Shown in pieces: positions 61,152-64,000 of a stretch of DNA of 64,000 nt (its first letter is position 1; each line of letters starts with the position of its first letter). Origin of the DNA: Siminovitchia thermophila (lineage in GTDB: Bacteria; Bacillota; Bacilli; Bacillales; Bacillaceae_C); NCBI RefSeq assembly GCF_016909185.1, contig NZ_JAFBFH010000008.1, positions 88,328 through 152,327 on the forward strand, written 5' to 3'. Below the pieces are notes generated by a model, which had not been told where the DNA came from, searched no databases, and saw only the letters and a program-made list of their open reading frames with translations. The translations under genes were made by a program, and so were the position numbers.

Positions 61152-61799
61152 TTATTCAATTGGTATATATTTTGTAGGTAAGGTACTTTTTATAATATCA
61201 CCTTCACTTAAACTTATAACATATTCTTTAAGATACATTTCATCGGAGAAATGTCCAAGTATTACATTAACCTTTAGTCCATCGTTGACAAAAAAGTTCC
61301 CTCTTCCACCATTTGGCTGAACTTTATATCGTCCTTCTGGAATATCCTTTCCAACTTCAAATTGTCCGGCAGCTAAAGTTTTAGGCTCTTCTTTTTTTTC
61401 AACAACGCCATTTTCCAACTTCTCTAGTTCCTTCTGTTTTTCTTTTATTTGAGTATCTAAAGAAGCTACTTCTTCACTTTTTTGCTTTGTATTAACTTGT
61501 AATTGATCTACGTTTGTTTGCAATTCATCTTTTTGATCTACAAGTGCTGTTGCTTCTTGATATTCATCTTTTAACTGTTCAAGTTCTTCAGATTTTTGTT
61601 TTTGTTCTTTTTTGATTTCTGAAAGTTCATTTTCCATTTCTTCAATTGTAAGCTTTTTATCTTCTAGTAGTGTTGTTGCATTTTGGTAGCCAATTTTATG
61701 TGCAACATATGAAGAAGCGATAATAACTATTACTGTTGCAATAATAAAAAATACAAAACCTTTACCAAACCTTTCAACCATCCTTCCTTTTTCTTTCAC
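61152..61799 (-). CDS. Single-pass membrane protein with coiled coil and C-terminal beta domain
   Basis: 215 residues, GTG 61799 right after TTAGGAGGG. One N-terminal helix (FVFFIIATVIVIIASSYVAH), a coiled coil from about residue 45 to 135 (ELSEIKKEQKQKSEELEQLK and on), then a small domain LAAGQFEVGKDIPEGRYKVQ, NGGRGNFFVNDGLKVNVILG, ending STLPTKYIPIE. That last domain is like short beta domains in Bacillus and phage envelope proteins annotated only as hypothetical. The coiled coil would lie outside the cell. Function unknown. Confidence 0.7.
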   Translation of the reverse strand: MKEKGRMVERFGKGFVFFIIATVIVIIASSYVAHKIGYQNATTLLEDKKLTIEEMENELSEIKKEQKQKSEELEQLKDEYQEATALVDQKDELQTNVDQLQVNTKQKSEEVASLDTQIKEKQKELEKLENGVVEKKEEPKTLAAGQFEVGKDIPEGRYKVQPNGGRGNFFVNDGLKVNVILGHFSDEMYLKEYVISLSEGDIIKSTLPTKYIPIE

Positions 61800-61954
61800 A
61801 AAAAAACCCTCCTAATATGTAGTAATAATGACCTAACCAAAATATACCATACATCTCTATTTTCGGGATTATACTTTTTAGATATTATCATTTTTATAGG
61901 TGAAAATGCTTACTTTTCATACATTTTTTCCATATTATGGTTGGGGGGATTAGC

Positions 61955-62047
61955 ATGGAAATGAATGCTGTCGTAGAATTGATATGGAATTACGCACGGG
62001 AAGTTATTGCAAAATTACGGAAAAACTCCGAGGATTACCACACGTAA
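61955..62047 (+). CDS. Candidate small protein, 30 residues
   Basis: GGGGGG lies six bases before ATG 61955. The product begins MEMNAVVELIWNYAREVIAK and ends KNSEDYHT: one amphipathic helix with a polar end. A clear terminator follows (62097-62132), so a short separate transcript is likely. It may be a regulatory or secreted peptide; no family recognised. Confidence 0.45.
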   Translation: MEMNAVVELIWNYAREVIAKLRKNSEDYHT

Positions 62048-62096
62048 GTCCGTGGTACGTACAAAGGAAAAAACTTATTTATACACGCGGATCATT

Positions 62097-62132
62097 GCAA
62101 CCTTATGAGGCTTTCTCTGAGGTTGCGTTTTT
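62097..62132 (+). terminator. Terminator after the 30-residue ORF
   Basis: GCAACCT…AGGTTGC followed by GTTTTTAA. Confidence 0.65.
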
Positions 62133-62360
62133 AATTTGCCAATAGATGATTATTTAATTTTTGATTCATAATCTCTACTCCTCCCTAGTCAATCATAGAA
62201 GTCTTCAACTTTATCGATTCCACTTTCTTGTACAAGCTCTCTACGGATCCAACATACTCAATTGGTTCAAATAAGGATGTGAAAATGAGCCTGTTTCAGG
62301 TGCGGACTCTATATTGATCCCAAAGGCAGACAGGGATCGGCTTTTCTTCACTTCCTCTAT
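62133..62360. other. Region with unassigned minus-strand frame
   Basis: A minus-strand open stretch at about 62245-62360 (VKKSRSLSAFGINIESAPET then GSFSHPYLNQLSMLDP, stop) reads like a protein C-terminus but the upstream part runs through the terminator hairpin, so it is probably a remnant. Confidence 0.25.
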
Positions 62361-62401
62361 AAAAAAAGTAGCACAAAACCATGGCCTTGGTTTTGTGCTA
62401 C
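62361..62401 (-). terminator. Terminator of the cyclic-2,3-DPG-synthetase-like gene
   Basis: GTAGCACAAAACC…GGTTTTGTGCTAC, 13-bp perfect stem with TTTTTTT after it on the minus strand. Confidence 0.9.
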
Positions 62402-62474
62402 TAATGTTGTATGTTTGGGGTTCAGTACACAACTAATCAGTCGCTAGTCTTTTTAGGAGTTTTTGAAAGTCACT

Positions 62475-63815
62475 TCACACAAGCTTATGTTGTTGGATAA
62501 AATCTGTTACAATATCTTTTAAATTCGGACTGCCCATTTCAGCTAAATCATAGTGTACACGTGTACACGGCTTATTAATTGAAATGACGCGAGTTAAGTC
62601 GATCGGTGTCCCAATGATCACTGCATCACAGTCGGCCTTATTAATCGTTTTTTCAAGATCTTTTAATTGTTGTTCGCCGTATCCCATTGCTGGAAGGACG
62701 TTTCCAATATGTTTGTATTTATTTAACGTTTCGGTTAATGTACCTACCGCGAATGGACGTGGGTCAATGATTTCTTTCGCTCCCAAACGCTCTGCCGCGA
62801 CGGTACCTGCACCAAGTTTCATTTCTCCATGTGTCAACGTCGGACCGTCTTCAACGACTAACACGCGTTTTCCAATAATACTTTCCGGATGATCGACTGT
62901 AATCTTTGATTCAGCCTTTATAATCGTGCTATGGGGGCTTGCAAATTTTATATTATTTTCTACAATTTGAATGGCTTCCTTTGACGCACTATCCACTTTG
63001 TTAATGATGGCTACATCAGTTGTTCTTAAACAAACTTCGCCAGGATAGTATTTCAGCTCATGACCCGGGCGATGCGGGTCCAAGACAGTAACAGCTAAAT
63101 CAGGCTCAAAGAAAGAGAAATCATTATTTCCCCCATCCCATAAAATAACGTCACAGCCATCTGGATCATTTTCAGCTGCTGCCAAAATGTCTGCATAATC
63201 AACGCCCGCATACACAACATTTCCTCGTGCCACATGTGGTTCATATTCTTCCATTTCTTCGATTGTACAACGATGTTTCTTTAAATCTTCGACTGTCGCA
63301 AAGCGCTGAACACGTTGCGCATTTAAATCGCCATACGGCATCGGGTGTCGCACTGCAATGACTTTCAAGTCATGCTCCAACAGCGTTTCAATTATTTTTC
63401 GCGACGTCTGACTTTTTCCAGTTCCAGTTCGCACCGCGCAAACAGAAATGACGGGCTTATTACTCTTTAACATCGTGCTGTTTGGACCGAGCAATGTGAA
63501 GTTGGCGCCCGCTGCATTCACGATTGCCCCCACACGCATAACATCCTCGTAACTAATATCACTATACGCAAAAACACATTCATCCACTTGTAATTCCTTA
63601 ATCAATTCTGGTAATTGATCTTGTGAATAAATGGGAATACCATCAGGGTATAGTTCACCCGCTAATTCACTTGGATACTTGCGTCCATCAATATCTGGAA
63701 TTTGTGTTGCTGTAAAAGCGACAACTTTATAGGCTTCATTATCGCGATAATACGTATTGAAGTTGTGAAAGTCTCTGCCAGCCGCACCTATAATAATAAT
63801 ATTTTTTCTTTTCAT
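62475..63815 (-). CDS. Cyclic 2,3-diphosphoglycerate synthetase-like GTPase/ATPase
   Basis: 446 residues; AGGAGAG before ATG 63815. A Rossmann-like start KRKNIIIIGAAGRDFHNFNT and a P-loop ISVCAVRTGTGKSQTSRKII near residue 125, then WDGGNNDFSFFEPDLAVTVL and VDGPTLTHGEM-type segment (VVEDGPTLTHGEMKLGAG). This matches proteins related to archaeal cyclic 2,3-diphosphoglycerate synthetase, which also occur in many bacteria where their product is unproven. It is a single gene with its own promoter and terminator. The family call is fairly safe, the reaction less so. Confidence 0.8.
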   Translation of the reverse strand: MKRKNIIIIGAAGRDFHNFNTYYRDNEAYKVVAFTATQIPDIDGRKYPSELAGELYPDGIPIYSQDQLPELIKELQVDECVFAYSDISYEDVMRVGAIVNAAGANFTLLGPNSTMLKSNKPVISVCAVRTGTGKSQTSRKIIETLLEHDLKVIAVRHPMPYGDLNAQRVQRFATVEDLKKHRCTIEEMEEYEPHVARGNVVYAGVDYADILAAAENDPDGCDVILWDGGNNDFSFFEPDLAVTVLDPHRPGHELKYYPGEVCLRTTDVAIINKVDSASKEAIQIVENNIKFASPHSTIIKAESKITVDHPESIIGKRVLVVEDGPTLTHGEMKLGAGTVAAERLGAKEIIDPRPFAVGTLTETLNKYKHIGNVLPAMGYGEQQLKDLEKTINKADCDAVIIGTPIDLTRVISINKPCTRVHYDLAEMGSPNLKDIVTDFIQQHKLV

Positions 63816-63850
63816 AGAACTCTCTCCTATAATTACAATAAGTTATTATA

Positions 63851-63879
63851 ATTATAGCTAGGAATGTATATTAATACAA
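63851..63879 (-). promoter_or_regulatory. Promoter of the cyclic-2,3-DPG-synthetase-like gene
   Basis: Minus strand TTGTAT (63879-63874), 17-base spacer, TATAAT (63856-63851), 36 bases upstream of the start. Confidence 0.6.
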
Positions 63880-63919
63880 CGGCATTTCCGAATATGCTAG
63901 AACTTTGGTTCTATGTCAA

Positions 63920-63960
63920 ATGTTGGGGTGAAGTGAGATGGAATCTCACCTACCCAACAT
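63920..63960. terminator. Hairpin near the right edge
   Basis: ATGTTGGG…GTGAGAT-GGA-ATCTCAC…CCCAACAT folds into a long interrupted stem, with a TTTTTTT run 11 bases later on the plus strand. It may end a gene on either side; the right-hand neighbour is outside the window. Confidence 0.45.
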
Positions 63961-64000
63961 GACTTCCAATTTTTTTATACTTATGTAAAAGAAGTATTCT

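Noticed and set aside
1..64000. CRISPR arrays, tRNA, rRNA, prophage modules
   Set aside because: No regularly spaced repeats, no cloverleaf or rRNA motifs and no phage structural genes were seen on reading the window.

Overview
The window reads as chromosome from a low-to-mid GC, endospore-forming member of the Bacillaceae. The basis is a GerP-like/alpha-crystallin spore-coat cluster, a dipicolinate synthase subunit A gene (dpaA), strong GGAGG ribosome binding sites with many TTG/GTG starts, and close Bacillus subtilis-type counterparts (yaaO, yoxD, ysaA, swrC with its TetR, yhgD-yhgE, mqo, yugP). No rRNA, tRNA, CRISPR array or complete insertion sequence was found. The species cannot be fixed from the sequence alone.

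Layout. 1-2.5 kb: 5' part of an amino-acid permease, a Glu/Leu-type dehydrogenase and a broken Rieske oxygenase. 2.5-5.1 kb: six-gene spore-coat/GerP-like operon. 5.2-8.9 kb: glpQ, an XRE regulator with a membrane partner, and an Orn/Lys/Arg decarboxylase. 9.2-11.2 kb: a GAF/PAS sensor kinase with a 5' frameshift. 11.4-15.1 kb: a tightly coupled operon encoding a Ycf46-like AAA ATPase, a DUF1257/Ycf35-like protein, a DUF2997-like protein, a membrane helix-hairpin-helix protein and an NrdG-like radical SAM protein. 16.2-22.6 kb: laccase-domain protein, TRAP transporter, yoxD, selO. 23.0-28.6 kb: a probable leaderless bacteriocin locus, with a 29-residue cationic Trp-rich peptide gene, an ABC exporter, two YdbS/YdbT-type PH-domain membrane proteins and an XRE regulator, plus a decayed second peptide copy beside a transposase remnant. 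29.5-33.2 kb: amino-sugar/glycan cluster. 33.4-37.4 kb: SwrC-type RND pump and divergent TetR. 37.4-46.8 kb: a methyltransferase split by a repeat, orphan dpaA, a dead sigma-54 activator, ysaA, orphan trpB, an SDR and yhgDE. 47-54 kb: lipoprotein, secreted serine protease, ECF S component, mqo, divergent ferrochelatase. 53-56 kb: iron/haem-type ABC uptake in one operon with that ferrochelatase. 56.4-64 kb: DUF4317 protein, MerR-yugP-CorC unit, coiled-coil membrane protein, small ORF and a cyclic-2,3-DPG-synthetase-like GTPase.

Two short repeat families are visible by eye. Repeat A (about 156 bp, inverted copies at 22608-22764 and 37981-38136) has landed inside an O-methyltransferase gene whose two halves can still be read. 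Repeat B (about 117-130 bp, direct copies at 42291-42420 and 56255-56371) has terminal inverted repeats and a central terminator-like hairpin.

The best candidates for undescribed biology are (1) the 29-residue leaderless bacteriocin candidate with its ABC/PH-domain immunity-export genes and (2) the AAA/DUF1257/DUF2997/HhH/radical-SAM operon, in which two different proteins end in the same C-terminal motif Gly-Arg-x-(Ile/Val)-Asp-Phe. Functions are inferred from motifs and remembered families; no database search was run.
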